From Tateyamaria sp947503385 (GTDB taxonomy: Bacteria; Pseudomonadota; Alphaproteobacteria; Rhodobacterales; Rhodobacteraceae): a DNA stretch of 64,000 nt. This document shows, piece by piece, positions 1 through 8,805 of the stretch. The stretch is from positions 186,001 through 250,000 of the forward strand of contig NZ_JBNFZM010000005.1 of NCBI RefSeq assembly GCF_051195235.1, read 5' to 3'. Position 1 is the stretch's first letter. Each line of letters begins with the position of its first letter. Under the pieces are notes generated by a model, which saw nothing but the letters and a program-made list of their open reading frames with translations, ran no database searches and was not told the DNA's origin. The translations under genes and the position numbers were made by a program.

Positions 1-119
1 CATGTGGCATCCCCCAAGGCCAGAATACGCCCGTCCCGCACTGCAACATGCGTCGCCTCGGGCACCGTTGGGTCCATGGTAACGATTGTTTTTGCTTGAA
101 AAACCGTAATGTCAGACAT
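1..119 (-). CDS. Amidohydrolase family protein, N-terminal fragment (cut by window edge)
   Basis: Only the first 39 codons are inside the window. They begin MSDITVFQAKTIVTMDP and continue with a VAVRDGRILALGD segment. This beta-strand pattern (a label, then MDP, then VxDGRILAxG) is typical of the N-terminal composite domain of YtcJ-like or other metal-dependent amidohydrolases. The metal-binding HxH motif would lie beyond the edge. The gene runs in the same direction as the LysR gene 78 bp upstream, and opposite to the TRAP/D-aminoacylase operon. An inverted repeat lies just upstream of the start. The substrate cannot be told from this fragment. Confidence 0.7.
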   Translation of the reverse strand, partial: MSDITVFQAKTIVTMDPTVPEATHVAVRDGRILALGDAT

Positions 120-129
120 GCAGACCCCC

Positions 130-156
130 GCTGTAGTACACCTCTAGGCCTACAGC
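130..156. promoter_or_regulatory. Inverted repeat upstream of the amidohydrolase start
   Basis: The 7-nt arms GCTGTAG (130-136) and CTACAGC (150-156) form a perfect inverted repeat with a 13-nt spacer, 11 nt upstream of the amidohydrolase ATG. Symmetric arms of this size suit a dimeric regulator operator. The responsible regulator is unknown, and chance cannot be excluded. Confidence 0.3.
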
Positions 157-197
157 AGATAGCGACAAAGACAACTCGTTTTGGCCGCGGACCGTGC

Positions 198-1100
198 TTA
201 GGTTGGGTGCTGCGGCGCGGGCAGCGCCTGCAAGTAGTCGACGAAATGCCGGGTGGGTCCCACCACGTGATCGCGCCGCCAGATCGCCGATGTGATCAGC
301 CGTTCGGTCACATCCTCAATCGGGACAACCACAAGGCCCGGTGCCAGCGCGCTGCACACGTCTTCGGTCAGAACGGTCACCCCCATGCCGCAGGACACAA
401 GACCAAGGATACCTGCGGTGTTGAACGCCTCCTGCACGATGCGCGGGACAAAGCCCGCGCGGCGGCACAGGGGGATCAGGTAGTCATAAAAATGCTGCCA
501 GTCAGTGGAATTCCCGTGCACGAAATCCTCGTCCGCCAGATCGGCCAGACAAATGGCATCGCGTTCAGCAAAGGGATGGCTGTCCGCGCAGACACAGACA
601 AAACGTTCCGATTGCACCGGGTGCTGGTCATAGCCGTCCTTGCTGACCGGGCCGGTGACAAACCCGATGTCCAGCTTGCCCTCGGCCAGCCGGTGCATCT
701 GGGTCAGCGTCACGCCGTGTTGCGGCTTGAGCGTGATTTGCGGCTGGCGCTCCTGAAAATCCTTGAGCAGCGTCGGCAAGGGACCGGCAATCGCGAAATC
801 CGTGTACCCGATGCGCAAAGAGCCAATCCGCCCGTCATGGGCGCTGCGCACCTCTTCGGTGGCGCGCTCCATCAGGCTGAGAATCTCATAGGCCCGCCCA
901 AGGAATGCGCGCCCTGCGGGCGTAATCTGGACGTTCCTGTTGGACCGGATGAACAGCGCCACGCCCAGTTCCGTCTCCAGCGCCTGAATGGCGCGGCTCA
1001 GTGCGGGCTGGGCAATGCCAAGCCTGTCCGCAGCCCGGCGAAAATGCAGGTCTTCGGCGGTGGCGACAAAGTAGCGGACAAGGCGAAGATCGGTGCGCAT
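198..1100 (-). CDS. LysR-family transcriptional regulator
   Basis: This 300-residue protein starts MRTDLRLVRYFVATAEDLHF and carries the classic LysR winged helix (RRAADRLGIAQPALSRAIQALE) in residues 1-60. A periplasmic-binding-like effector domain of normal length follows. It is divergent from the TRAP transporter operon across a 102-bp gap that holds a 23-bp inverted repeat. It therefore probably controls that transporter and the D-aminoacylase, and perhaps the amidohydrolase downstream of itself. The effector is unknown; an acylated or D-amino acid would fit the neighbours. The family assignment is firm and the regulon is inference. Confidence 0.93.
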   Translation of the reverse strand: MRTDLRLVRYFVATAEDLHFRRAADRLGIAQPALSRAIQALETELGVALFIRSNRNVQITPAGRAFLGRAYEILSLMERATEEVRSAHDGRIGSLRIGYTDFAIAGPLPTLLKDFQERQPQITLKPQHGVTLTQMHRLAEGKLDIGFVTGPVSKDGYDQHPVQSERFVCVCADSHPFAERDAICLADLADEDFVHGNSTDWQHFYDYLIPLCRRAGFVPRIVQEAFNTAGILGLVSCGMGVTVLTEDVCSALAPGLVVVPIEDVTERLITSAIWRRDHVVGPTRHFVDYLQALPAPQHPT

Positions 1101-1113
1101 GATGCCGTTTCGG

Positions 1114-1136
1114 TATCAAAATTGTTACATTTGATA
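1114..1136. promoter_or_regulatory. LysR-type operator between lysR and the TRAP operon
   Basis: TATCAAA (1114-1120) and TTTGATA (1130-1136) are perfect inverted arms separated by 9 nt. The structure contains the T-N11-A core recognised by LysR-type regulators. It lies 14 nt upstream of the LysR start codon and 66 nt upstream of the TRAP binding-protein start, in the divergent gap. This is the expected place for an autoregulatory and activating site. Confidence 0.65.
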
Positions 1137-1202
1137 TTATGCCGATCCGATTCCCCATGCAAAGCTGAAAGAAAAAACAGATGGACAACAAGGAGAGACA
1201 AC

Positions 1203-2195
1203 ATGGGATTTCAGATAAAGACTGCCGTGGCAGCACTGGCACTGGCGACAGCCACCACAGCCGTTTCGGCGCAGGACATCACAATGAATGTGGGTTTTGG
1301 CGCGCCTGAGGATTCGCTTTATGGTCGGTTCGGCGCGATTTTCGAAGAGATGGCCGAAGAGTACACCGGCGGGTCCGTCGATGTGCGTCTGCGCTGCTGC
1401 AACCAAATCGCGACCGAGGACGAAGGGTTCCGCGCCATGCAGCTGGGCACGGTCGACGGCTTTTTCATCACAGCCAACAACGTGTCGCCGCACTGGCCGC
1501 TGATGGATGTGACCGTGCTGCCCTATATCTTCCAGAACACCGACCACCTCGCACGGGTTGTGGATGGCGAAGTGGGCGATTTCATCCGCTCGCAACTGCT
1601 GGCCGACACCGGTGTGCATCTTCTGAGCTTTGGTCCGGCGCTTTATCGAGACTTCTACAACTCGGTCCGTCCGGTGAACACGATGGCCGACATGGACGGC
1701 CTCAAAATCCGCACACCGAACAACGCGGTGATGCTGGCCACGTTCGAGGCATTTGGCGCAAACCCCGTGCCGCTGGCATGGTCGGAAACGCCCACCGCGC
1801 TGCAAACAGGCACCGTGGACGGCGGCGACAATGGCACGTCCTTTATCCGCGACATGAGCTTTTATGAGTTCATGCCAAACCTCGTCATCCTCGAACATTT
1901 CGTGTCGATGGCGCCGCTCTTTGCCTCCTCCAGCTTTATGGACCGGCTCAGCGATGAACAGCGCGAGCAGATCATGCGCGCCGCCGTCGATGCGGGCAAC
2001 AAGTTCAGCGAAGAGGTCCGCACAGAGACCGAAGAAGTGCGCCAATGGCTGGTCGCCGAAGGTGGGATGACCCGCACGGACCCTGACCGCGCCGACTTTA
2101 TCGCGGCCGCACAGACCGTGCAGCAAGCCGTGGCCGAAGAACGCGGGCAGGAGTTTGTGGACCTCGTTAACATGATCAACGCCGCAGCCGAGTAA
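1203..2195 (+). CDS. dctP: TRAP transporter solute-binding protein, DctP family
   Basis: This 330-residue periplasmic protein has a signal peptide ending VSA-QD after residue 23. It captures an organic anion for the DctQ/DctM permease. The DctP fold is visible in ITMNVGFGAPEDSLYG, the mid-region LKIRTPNNAVMLATFEAFGANPVPL and the GTVDGGDN segment; the arginine in the KIRTP region usually binds the carboxylate. The ATG at 1203 is chosen because AAGGAGA lies just upstream and the signal peptide begins there. The longer open frame from 48 runs antisense through lysR and is not real. Neighbours suggest an N-acyl amino acid or related carboxylate as ligand. Confidence 0.92.
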   Translation: MGFQIKTAVAALALATATTAVSAQDITMNVGFGAPEDSLYGRFGAIFEEMAEEYTGGSVDVRLRCCNQIATEDEGFRAMQLGTVDGFFITANNVSPHWPLMDVTVLPYIFQNTDHLARVVDGEVGDFIRSQLLADTGVHLLSFGPALYRDFYNSVRPVNTMADMDGLKIRTPNNAVMLATFEAFGANPVPLAWSETPTALQTGTVDGGDNGTSFIRDMSFYEFMPNLVILEHFVSMAPLFASSSFMDRLSDEQREQIMRAAVDAGNKFSEEVRTETEEVRQWLVAEGGMTRTDPDRADFIAAAQTVQQAVAEERGQEFVDLVNMINAAAE

Positions 2196-2215
2196 GCCTG
2201 CGCATCCGAGCAACT

Positions 2216-2241
2216 GCCGGGGCCGTTTTGCTGGCCCCGGC
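2216..2241 (+). terminator. Intercistronic hairpin after the TRAP binding-protein gene
   Basis: A perfect 9-bp stem, GCCGGGGCC (2216-2224) and GGCCCCGGC (2233-2241), with loop GTTTTGCT, sits in the 87-bp gap between the binding-protein and small permease genes. No U-run follows. It is more likely an mRNA-stabilising or attenuating element that keeps the binding protein in excess over the permeases than a full terminator. Confidence 0.5.
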
Positions 2242-2282
2242 CCGACCACCCGATCCCGACAGCGCACCCGAGGGGGACAACC

Positions 2283-2819
2283 ATGGCCGTGCTACGATGG
2301 CTCGAACGGCATTTCGAGGAAGCACTGTGTTGCACCGCCCTCGTGATCATCGCCGTTGCCGTGTTTTCGCAGGTGCTGGCCCGCTACGTGTTCGAAGTGG
2401 CGCTGCGCTGGACCGAAGAAACCGCTGCCATCTGCATGGTCTGGGCCGTCTACATGGGCGCGTCGCTATGCGTGCGCGAGCGGTTCCACATCCGCATCCT
2501 CGTCGCGGTCCAATCGCTGCCCACGGGGATGGGACGGATCGCGATTTTTCTCGCTGATCTCGCTTGGGCGGGGTTCTGCGTTTTGATGATCCGGGTCAGT
2601 TGGGATTACCTCGGCGTGCTGTGGAAATTCCCGTCGCGCAGTCCCAGCCTCGGGATCAACGAGTTTTATCCGCAGACCATTCTGGTCATCGGCTACGGGC
2701 TGATGCTGGCCCGGCTGATCCAGACCTATGTGATCTGGTATCGCAACGGGGCCGAAGGGTTGCCGGGGATGCTGGTCGAGGATGGCGACGCGGCCCCGGA
2801 TGAGGAGCATCTGTTTTGA
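2283..2819 (+). CDS. dctQ: TRAP transporter small permease, DctQ family
   Basis: This 178-residue membrane protein has four predicted transmembrane segments. The family core RYVFEVALRWTEETAAICMVW spans roughly residues 37-58, where the RW-TEE motif is typical of DctQ. With DctM it forms the ion-coupled TRAP permease. GGGGGAC just upstream of the ATG supplies a purine-rich ribosome site. The stop codon overlaps the TTG start of dctM, so the two subunits are translationally coupled. Confidence 0.93.
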   Translation: MAVLRWLERHFEEALCCTALVIIAVAVFSQVLARYVFEVALRWTEETAAICMVWAVYMGASLCVRERFHIRILVAVQSLPTGMGRIAIFLADLAWAGFCVLMIRVSWDYLGVLWKFPSRSPSLGINEFYPQTILVIGYGLMLARLIQTYVIWYRNGAEGLPGMLVEDGDAAPDEEHLF

Positions 2820-4111
2820 ATGAGCTTCTGATCCTGTCGATCTGCTTTGTCTTTCTGACGCTGATCGGCGTGCCGCTGTTTGCTGCTGTGGGCCTGACCA
2901 CCGCGCTGGCGCTGTTCCTGATCGACATCCCGTTTACCCTGCTGGCGCAGACCGGCTATAACAGCCTCACCCCCTTTCCCCTGCTCACCATCCCGCTTTT
3001 CGTGCTGGCCGGACGGCTGATGGAGACGGGTGGTATGGCCAACCGGATGATCGGCATCGCGACCAAGCTGGTGGGGGCCTATCGCGGGTCCATGGGGCTG
3101 GTCACAGTCTTTGCCTGTATGCTGTTCGGGGCACTCTCAGGCTCCGGGCCCGCCACGACGGCGGCCATCGGGTCGGCCACGGTGCCTGCAATGAAAAAGG
3201 ACGGCTATGACGTCCCCTTTGCCGCCGCAATCACCGCAAGTGCCGGCGCTCTGGGCAGCCTGATCCCGCCCTCGAACCTGATGATCATCTACGGGCTGGT
3301 CTCCGAAACCTCGATCCCGCGGCTGTTTCTCGCGGGGATCATCCCCGGCTTTGTCGTCACCACCCTGCTGATGATGACCACCTACATCATCGCGCGGCGG
3401 CGCGGCTACGGCGGGGGCGGCGATCCGTTCACATGGGGTCCGTTCCTGACCGCCGCGTGGGAGGGTAAATGGTCGATCGGCGCGCCTGTCCTGATCCTTG
3501 GCGGCATTTACGGCGGGGTCTTTACCCCGACCGAGGCGGCGGGCGTTGCGGTGTTCTACGCGCTTTTTGTGGGCCTGTTCATCTACCGCGAACTGACCCT
3601 GCGCAAGGTCCTGGAGGCGCTGCGGTTCACCGCCCTGTTGACCGGCATCCTGATCCTGCTGACGCCGACGCTGGCCTTTGGTCAGTTGACCGCCTTTTAC
3701 GATGTGCCCGCAGCCGTGCAATCCGGCATCACCGCCATCACCACCAGCCCGTTCCTTGTCCTGCTGCTGATCGGGATTTTCTACATCTTCATCGGCACGT
3801 TCATGGAAAGCCTCGCGCAGATCGTTCTGTTCACAGCCGTGTTCCTGCCGCTGGTCACGTCGCTGGGGATCGACCCGGTGCTGTTCGGCATCTTTACCGT
3901 GATCACCTGCGAGATCGGCTTTCTGACGCCGCCTCTGGGCGCGAACCTGACGATTGCATCGCGCATCTCGAAGATTTCGCTGGAACGTATCTCGGTCGCG
4001 GTGCTGCCCTTTATCGGGGCCTATATTCTGGGGATGATCATCCTGATCCTGTTCCCGGACCTGACACTGTTCCTGCCCAATTGGGTCTACGGGCCCGCAT
4101 CCGTGAGGTGA
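2816..4111 (+). CDS. dctM: TRAP transporter large permease, DctM family
   Basis: This 431-residue, strongly hydrophobic protein is of usual DctM length with about a dozen transmembrane segments. Hallmarks are the early IPLFVLAGRLMETGG segment, LFGALSGSGPATTAAIGSAT, and the C-terminal CEIGFLTPPLGANL, which belong to the two ion/substrate sites. The start is TTG at 2816, overlapping the dctQ stop by 4 nt. The D-aminoacylase follows 5 nt after the stop, so import and hydrolysis of the substrate are encoded in one operon. Confidence 0.94.
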   Translation: MNELLILSICFVFLTLIGVPLFAAVGLTTALALFLIDIPFTLLAQTGYNSLTPFPLLTIPLFVLAGRLMETGGMANRMIGIATKLVGAYRGSMGLVTVFACMLFGALSGSGPATTAAIGSATVPAMKKDGYDVPFAAAITASAGALGSLIPPSNLMIIYGLVSETSIPRLFLAGIIPGFVVTTLLMMTTYIIARRRGYGGGGDPFTWGPFLTAAWEGKWSIGAPVLILGGIYGGVFTPTEAAGVAVFYALFVGLFIYRELTLRKVLEALRFTALLTGILILLTPTLAFGQLTAFYDVPAAVQSGITAITTSPFLVLLLIGIFYIFIGTFMESLAQIVLFTAVFLPLVTSLGIDPVLFGIFTVITCEIGFLTPPLGANLTIASRISKISLERISVAVLPFIGAYILGMIILILFPDLTLFLPNWVYGPASVR

Positions 4112-4116
4112 CGCCC

Positions 4117-5721
4117 ATGTTCGACCTGATCCTGAAGGGTGGTGAGGTGCATGATGGCACAGGCTGTGCCGCGCAGGTCACGGATGTGGGCATCAAGGAC
4201 GGCATGATCGCCCATGTGGGCGAGATCAAACCAGACAGCGACGGCGAAGTGATTGACGTATCCGGCCTCGCCGTGTCGCCCGGCTTTGTCGACATGCACA
4301 CCCATTCGGATTTCACCCTGATCGCCGATGGCCGCGCCGAAAGCCAGGTGCATCAGGGGGTCACAACCGAAGTGATCGGCCAATGCGGCATCTCCTGCGC
4401 GCCGGTCTGTTCACACGCCGCGATCCGGCAGGTGTCCCCGTGGTTCACCGAACGGGCCAAGCACCGCAAATGGCTGGGGTTCGGCGAATATCTGGATGTG
4501 CTGGACGACACCGGGCTGGGTGTCAACGTCGTGGCCTTTGTCGGGCACGGCACCATCCACCGTGCGGTTCTGGGCGACGAGTTGCACGCAGGCGAGCCGG
4601 ACGACGTGGCCAAGATGGCCAAGTTCGTCGATCAGTGCATGGAGGAAGGTGCGGGCGGATTTTCGTCCGGCTTGGAGTATTTCCCCGGCATCCTCGCCGC
4701 CCCCGATCATCTGGTGCCCATGGTCGAGGTCGCGGCCAAATACGGGCGGCTTTATGCGACGCATGTGCGCAACCGCGACACCGAGTATGACCTTGGCTTT
4801 ACCGAAGCGATGAGCACGGCGCGTCAGGCGGGCGCGCGCCTCCAGATCAGTCACATCCAACCGAAATTCGGCGCGCCCGTGCACGCGATGGAACATACGC
4901 TCGAAATGATCGACGTGGCGCGCAACCATGATGGCGACATCGCCTTTGACGTGATCCCGCATGACTGGAACCACACGTTGATGGCCGCGATCCTGCCGAA
5001 ATGGGCGCAGGCCGGGGGGATCGACGATGTATTGAAACGGTTGGCGAACCCAGAATTGCGCGACCGGATCAAGGCCAACCCCAAGCCCATGTGGCTGATC
5101 GTCAAGGCGCGGCAGTGGAAGGATATCATTCTGCTGAACGCGACCGAGAACAAAGATCTCGTCGGTGCCAATTTCCAAGAGATCGGGCGGATGCGCGGCG
5201 TTGATCCCTATGACGCCGTGCTCGATATCTTGCTGGAGGAAGGCGAAAACCTGATGGCCACGATGTGGTCGTCCAAGAGCTTTCTGAATTCCGACATCGA
5301 CCTGTGCCTAGAACAGCCCGAATGCGCGGTGATCTCGGACACGGTGGCCATCGCCAATGACGGCATCCTGAGCGATCACATCGGATCATTGAGCGGGTAC
5401 GGCTGGGCCGCGCGGTTCCTGCAACACTATGTCCGCGACCGTCGGGTTCTAAGCCTGTCGCAAGCACTGGCCAAGATCACCTCGATCCCGGCAGAGCGTC
5501 TGGGCCTGAAAGGTCGCGGCAAGCTGCAAAAGGGGTATCACGCGGATATTTGCGTGTTCGACCCTGCGGCGATCACCAGCAATGCCACAGCCCGCCACCC
5601 GCGCCGCTATGCGTCCGGCATTGCCCACGTTCTGGTCAACGGCGCGATGTCGATGCGCAATGGCAAGCGGACAGAAATGAACAACGGCGTCGTGCTGCGC
5701 GAGTTTCAATCCGCCGGATAA
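4117..5721 (+). CDS. N-acyl-D-amino-acid deacylase (D-aminoacylase), amidohydrolase superfamily
   Basis: This 534-residue cytoplasmic hydrolase should cleave N-acyl-D-amino acids (or a related N-acyl substrate) to the free amino acid. Visible signatures are the metal-binding HTHSD at residues 61-65, the IGQCGIS loop with Cys90 equivalent to the zinc-bridging cysteine of D-aminoacylases, SSGLEYFPG, THVRNRD, QISHIQPK, and a C-terminal DICVFDP segment closing the composite domain. Length matches the family. It is the last gene of the TRAP operon, which suggests the transporter brings in the substrate. D-hydantoinase-like relatives are less likely because of the Cys90 motif. Confidence 0.88.
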   Translation: MFDLILKGGEVHDGTGCAAQVTDVGIKDGMIAHVGEIKPDSDGEVIDVSGLAVSPGFVDMHTHSDFTLIADGRAESQVHQGVTTEVIGQCGISCAPVCSHAAIRQVSPWFTERAKHRKWLGFGEYLDVLDDTGLGVNVVAFVGHGTIHRAVLGDELHAGEPDDVAKMAKFVDQCMEEGAGGFSSGLEYFPGILAAPDHLVPMVEVAAKYGRLYATHVRNRDTEYDLGFTEAMSTARQAGARLQISHIQPKFGAPVHAMEHTLEMIDVARNHDGDIAFDVIPHDWNHTLMAAILPKWAQAGGIDDVLKRLANPELRDRIKANPKPMWLIVKARQWKDIILLNATENKDLVGANFQEIGRMRGVDPYDAVLDILLEEGENLMATMWSSKSFLNSDIDLCLEQPECAVISDTVAIANDGILSDHIGSLSGYGWAARFLQHYVRDRRVLSLSQALAKITSIPAERLGLKGRGKLQKGYHADICVFDPAAITSNATARHPRRYASGIAHVLVNGAMSMRNGKRTEMNNGVVLREFQSAG

Positions 5722-5756
5722 CGCGACACGTCAGAGCAGGGCATTCGGGAAAGATA

Positions 5757-5843
5757 TGGTGCGGCCGGCGAGACTCGAACTCGCACGAGTGTTACCTCAC
5801 AGCGACCTCAACGCTGCGCGTCTACCAATTCCGCCACGGCCGC
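5757..5843 (-). tRNA. tRNA-Leu (anticodon GAG)
   Basis: An 87-nt cloverleaf with encoded CCA. The acceptor stem GCGGCCG pairs with CGGCCGC, the D-loop carries GGAATTGGTAGACGC, and the anticodon stem CAGCG/CGCTG encloses loop TTGAGGT, giving GAG. A long variable arm (class II) is present and the T-arm holds GTTCGAGTC. It reads CUC/CUU leucine codons. It stands alone between the D-aminoacylase gene and the terminator of the next gene. Confidence 0.96.
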
Positions 5844-5911
5844 AGACCTTGACTTGGTCCGTGGTCTTTAGCGTCGAACATCTGCAATGCCAAGCCTCAA
5901 AACCAAAGAAA

Positions 5912-5937
5912 AACCGGGGCCGTGACAGGCCCCGGTT
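5912..5937 (-). terminator. Rho-independent terminator of the peptidoglycan-binding gene
   Basis: A perfect 10-bp stem (AACCGGGGCC with GGCCCCGGTT) and 6-nt loop lies 24 nt after the stop of the minus-strand gene. On that strand it is followed by TTTCTTTGGTTTT, a U-rich tail. Confidence 0.85.
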
Positions 5938-5961
5938 CGGGATGTCCGATTGTGCGTCGGA

Positions 5962-7323
5962 TCAATCGCTGATCACGAGGCCAAAGCTGGGCAGAGCCGA
6001 GGCTGGTTGCACCTGCGGCTGCGTGGCCACGGCGCTGGAATTTGTGCCCAGCGTCAGGGACGCTTTGCGCAGCAACTCCACCCGCTCGGGCTGACCGGGT
6101 GCGAACACGGCCGGTGCGCCGGCATCCACGGCTTTGAGCCCTTGGGCATACCAGACGCGGGCAACGTCCACCCGCTGCGAGGTGCCAAAGCCCTGCGCCA
6201 AGTGGTGGCCCATCAGCTCACCATATACGTGGTCGCCCATGGCAAAGAGCATCAGTGCCGAACCAAGTGCGACGTCCATGTCGTCCGTGCGGTAGCCGAC
6301 GCCCATGCAAATCTGTGCCGTCCCTTTCAGCTGTGCAGGCGACATGCCCGTGGTCAGGATGAACCCGGCCACGTCGCTGACGACTTCGGGTTGGGTTTTC
6401 AGCGCCAGAGCGGCCACATGCTGTTGCATCGCGGGGCCGAACTGTTGGCACTGCGCCGCGATCTGGTCAGAGGTAAAGCCCTGCACTTTGGCGATCATGT
6501 CTTCGGATTTGGCGATGGCGTAGGTCCGGGCCAGACAGAACTGTTCGTTCAGCGCCACGTTGGGGTCGGTCATCGACGCCGCGGTGGTAAAGCCGCCATT
6601 GGTGTTGGTCAGCAGCGACACGGTATTGCAATGGGACGCCAGAGACTGCGTGCCCCCCTGCCCGAGGAAATTGGGCAGCGCTGCGGACGCGGTTGTCGTC
6701 GTGGGTGCCGCCGGTGCCGCCGCAGCCGGGGCCGTCGGTGTCGCCACAACCGTTGTCGTGGTTGTCGTACCCACGGGTGCAACGGGTTGCGGGGCCACGA
6801 CGATTGTCGCACCCGGCTGTGCCACGGCTGTGCCACCGGCCATTTCCTGACGGTAGACCTTGAGCAGGCCGCGCGTGCCTTCGGGGTTTTGCGCGATCTG
6901 CTGGTTGACCGTGTAGCCACCCGCCTGCGCGCGGTTGTAGGAGGTGATCAGCAGGTTCTGTTCGAACGGGGTCAGCTGGCCCGTCGCCGGGTAGCCCATA
7001 TAGGCCTGATAGTTCGAAATCGCTGCGCGCGACTGGCGGCCCAACTGGCCGTCCACGCCCCCGGCGTTGAAGCCGAAATAGTTGAGCGACGCCTGAATGT
7101 TACGTCCCTCTTGGGTCGAAGGAATGCGCGGCTTGTATGTCTTTTTGGTGTAGGTGCGGGTGGTGGCACGCTTGCGCTGGTTTTGCTTTGTCGCTGCGTG
7201 GCCCACAATGCCACCGATAATGGCGCCTGCCACAAAGTCACCAGCGTCCGCTGCGACCTTGGTGGCCGGAATAACGGCCAGAGACAGTGCAACGGCTGAG
7301 GCGGTAATCGTCTTCGAAATCAT
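5962..7323 (-). CDS. Exported peptidoglycan-binding domain protein, long paralogue
   Basis: This 453-residue protein has a signal peptide (MISKTITASAVALSLAVIPA, cleavage near AAD) and then a short glycine-rich hydrophobic stretch (FVAGAIIGGIVGH). A basic KTYKPRIP segment follows, then a PG_binding_1-type helical module around residues 68-120 (QASLNYFGFNAGGVDGQLGR). A Thr/Pro/Ala-rich linker leads to a cysteine-containing C-terminal helical domain of unknown function. It probably sits in the periplasm or envelope on murein. The N-terminal half is closely related to the protein encoded at 13441. It has its own strong terminator. Confidence 0.75.
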   Translation of the reverse strand: MISKTITASAVALSLAVIPATKVAADAGDFVAGAIIGGIVGHAATKQNQRKRATTRTYTKKTYKPRIPSTQEGRNIQASLNYFGFNAGGVDGQLGRQSRAAISNYQAYMGYPATGQLTPFEQNLLITSYNRAQAGGYTVNQQIAQNPEGTRGLLKVYRQEMAGGTAVAQPGATIVVAPQPVAPVGTTTTTTVVATPTAPAAAAPAAPTTTTASAALPNFLGQGGTQSLASHCNTVSLLTNTNGGFTTAASMTDPNVALNEQFCLARTYAIAKSEDMIAKVQGFTSDQIAAQCQQFGPAMQQHVAALALKTQPEVVSDVAGFILTTGMSPAQLKGTAQICMGVGYRTDDMDVALGSALMLFAMGDHVYGELMGHHLAQGFGTSQRVDVARVWYAQGLKAVDAGAPAVFAPGQPERVELLRKASLTLGTNSSAVATQPQVQPASALPSFGLVISD

Positions 7324-7434
7324 GAAATTCCCTCCGGGTTATGGGGAAGATCATACAAAACAAAGGGGATTCGCGAAGTCACAAATTCCATACCCGACCG
7401 TCAAACCTGCGCGTTCGCCAGGAAAAACATCCGT

Positions 7435-7920
7435 TCACGCCCGGATTCGCGGCGCGCGCCGGGACAGCGGCCAAAAGGCCCAGACCAACACCACCGCAAT
7501 AATCCCGTATCCCAGTTCCGGCATATTCGGGATCACGATATGCTGCGTGGTGCGCCCCGGCAGAAAGTTAAAGGCCCCGGCCAGCACGACACCGCGCACG
7601 TAAAGGTTTTGCATCACGTGCCGGTGCAGCGCGATATCGCGCCGCCAGATCGCCCGCATGGCAACGTAAATGCCATAGAGCGCATAGACAGACAGCAAGT
7701 GGATCGGGCTGAGCCCAAAGGACGTGAACGGGCTGGTGATCCCGAACGACACCAGAGCCGCGCCCGCCAGCGCGCTGACCCACACATATCCCAGCGTCTT
7801 GTGCAGCCTGTCCCGGCGGGGCCGCCACAGCACCAGCGGCCCCAGCACAAGCGCGGTCAGCGCCAGCGCCACATGGGTCTGCACAATCGGGGGGGCGCTC
7901 AAAAGCGGGTCAAATGTCAT
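7435..7920 (-). CDS. DUF2306-like membrane protein
   Basis: This 161-residue protein has about five transmembrane helices. The pattern HVALALTALVLGPLVLWRPR, then RLHKTLGYVWV, then HRHVMQNLYVRG places conserved histidines next to membrane segments, as in the DUF2306 family of predicted heme-type or redox membrane proteins. The ATG at 7920 is preceded by GGAGA at good distance; a frame 12 codons longer lacks such a site. It is divergent from the LytTR gene, so the two may share a control region. No enzymatic role can be assigned. Confidence 0.7.
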   Translation of the reverse strand: MTFDPLLSAPPIVQTHVALALTALVLGPLVLWRPRRDRLHKTLGYVWVSALAGAALVSFGITSPFTSFGLSPIHLLSVYALYGIYVAMRAIWRRDIALHRHVMQNLYVRGVVLAGAFNFLPGRTTQHIVIPNMPELGYGIIAVVLVWAFWPLSRRAPRIRA

Positions 7921-8033
7921 GGTCAGGTCTCCTTTCCGTGTGACGCTTGCCTGCACGCTGCGTCTCTGGCACGAACAAGAGTGGCGGGTGCCGCGCCCGC
8001 AACACGTACTGCGTCAAACGACAAGGAAACCGC

Positions 8034-8801
8034 GTGAACAACAGCCCCCTGCAACTCGCGATGCGTGAAATGCGCCGCGATTTTCAGCGCCCCGTTCTAT
8101 GGGTGGCGTTGGGCGGCGTGGGCCTTGTGCTGGCCTTTGCGGGCGCGTTCGGCACGGCAGACGTGCTGCGCCCGGTGCCGCTGGTTCTGTACTGGATAAG
8201 CGTGGTTATCCTGACCTATTGCGCGGGCGCGCTGACCGTGGGCACGCTGCGGCGCGCATTGCCATCGGCCTCGCGTTTCTTGCGGCTTTCGCTGACAGGA
8301 CTTGCCGTCGGGTTGGTCGTGATGTGCATCGTCGCCGCAGTGAATACCGCGCTCTTTGGGACAGGGTGGCTGACCGGTGGGGCGGCTATTCGCTTTGCCG
8401 TTAGCACGCTGGGCACGGCCTGTGTGGTGACAATAATCCTCGAATACGCCTTTGCAAATGCTGGCACACCGACGGTCCCTGAACACCCTGCCCTGTTGTC
8501 CCGTCTTCCGGTTGCAAAACGCGGACCGCTTCTGTCGCTCAGCGCAGTGGACCACTATGTTGAGGTGACGACCACCAAGGGCACCGAACTGGTCCTGATC
8601 CGCCTCGCCGATGCCATCGCCGAAACGCAGCCGACCATCGGCCTGCGCATCCACCGGTCGCATTGGATTGCGCGGGATCATGTGGCATCTGTCGCGCGCG
8701 GCTCCGGCAAGGCTACCGTGCGGCTGAGCGACGGGCGCACCCTGCCCGTCAGCCGATCCAACCTGCCGCGCCTCAAGGAGCATGGGCTGCTGCCCGACTG
8801 A
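8034..8801 (+). CDS. Membrane-anchored LytTR-domain transcriptional regulator
   Basis: This 255-residue protein has four predicted transmembrane helices (about residues 18-145) followed by a LytTR DNA-binding domain in the last ~100 residues. Its LytTR signatures are VDHYVEV, IRLADAIAE, and RIHRSHWIA near the recognition strands. Such proteins bind DNA from the membrane without a separate kinase. The start is taken as GTG 8034 with AAGGAAA upstream. The divergent DUF2306 gene is a plausible target. lipB begins 4 nt after the stop. Confidence 0.85.
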   Translation: MNNSPLQLAMREMRRDFQRPVLWVALGGVGLVLAFAGAFGTADVLRPVPLVLYWISVVILTYCAGALTVGTLRRALPSASRFLRLSLTGLAVGLVVMCIVAAVNTALFGTGWLTGGAAIRFAVSTLGTACVVTIILEYAFANAGTPTVPEHPALLSRLPVAKRGPLLSLSAVDHYVEVTTTKGTELVLIRLADAIAETQPTIGLRIHRSHWIARDHVASVARGSGKATVRLSDGRTLPVSRSNLPRLKEHGLLPD

Positions 8802-8805
8802 CCCC

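Noticed and set aside
48..1202. Long N-terminal extension in frame with the TRAP binding-protein gene
   Set aside because: It is antisense to a complete LysR gene and has no family features; the signal peptide and ribosome site place the start at 1203.
5950..7299. 449-codon plus-strand open frame opposite the murein-binding gene
   Set aside because: It is a mirror frame of a GC-rich gene, full of Arg/Gly/His with no domain; the minus strand has signal peptide, domain and terminator.
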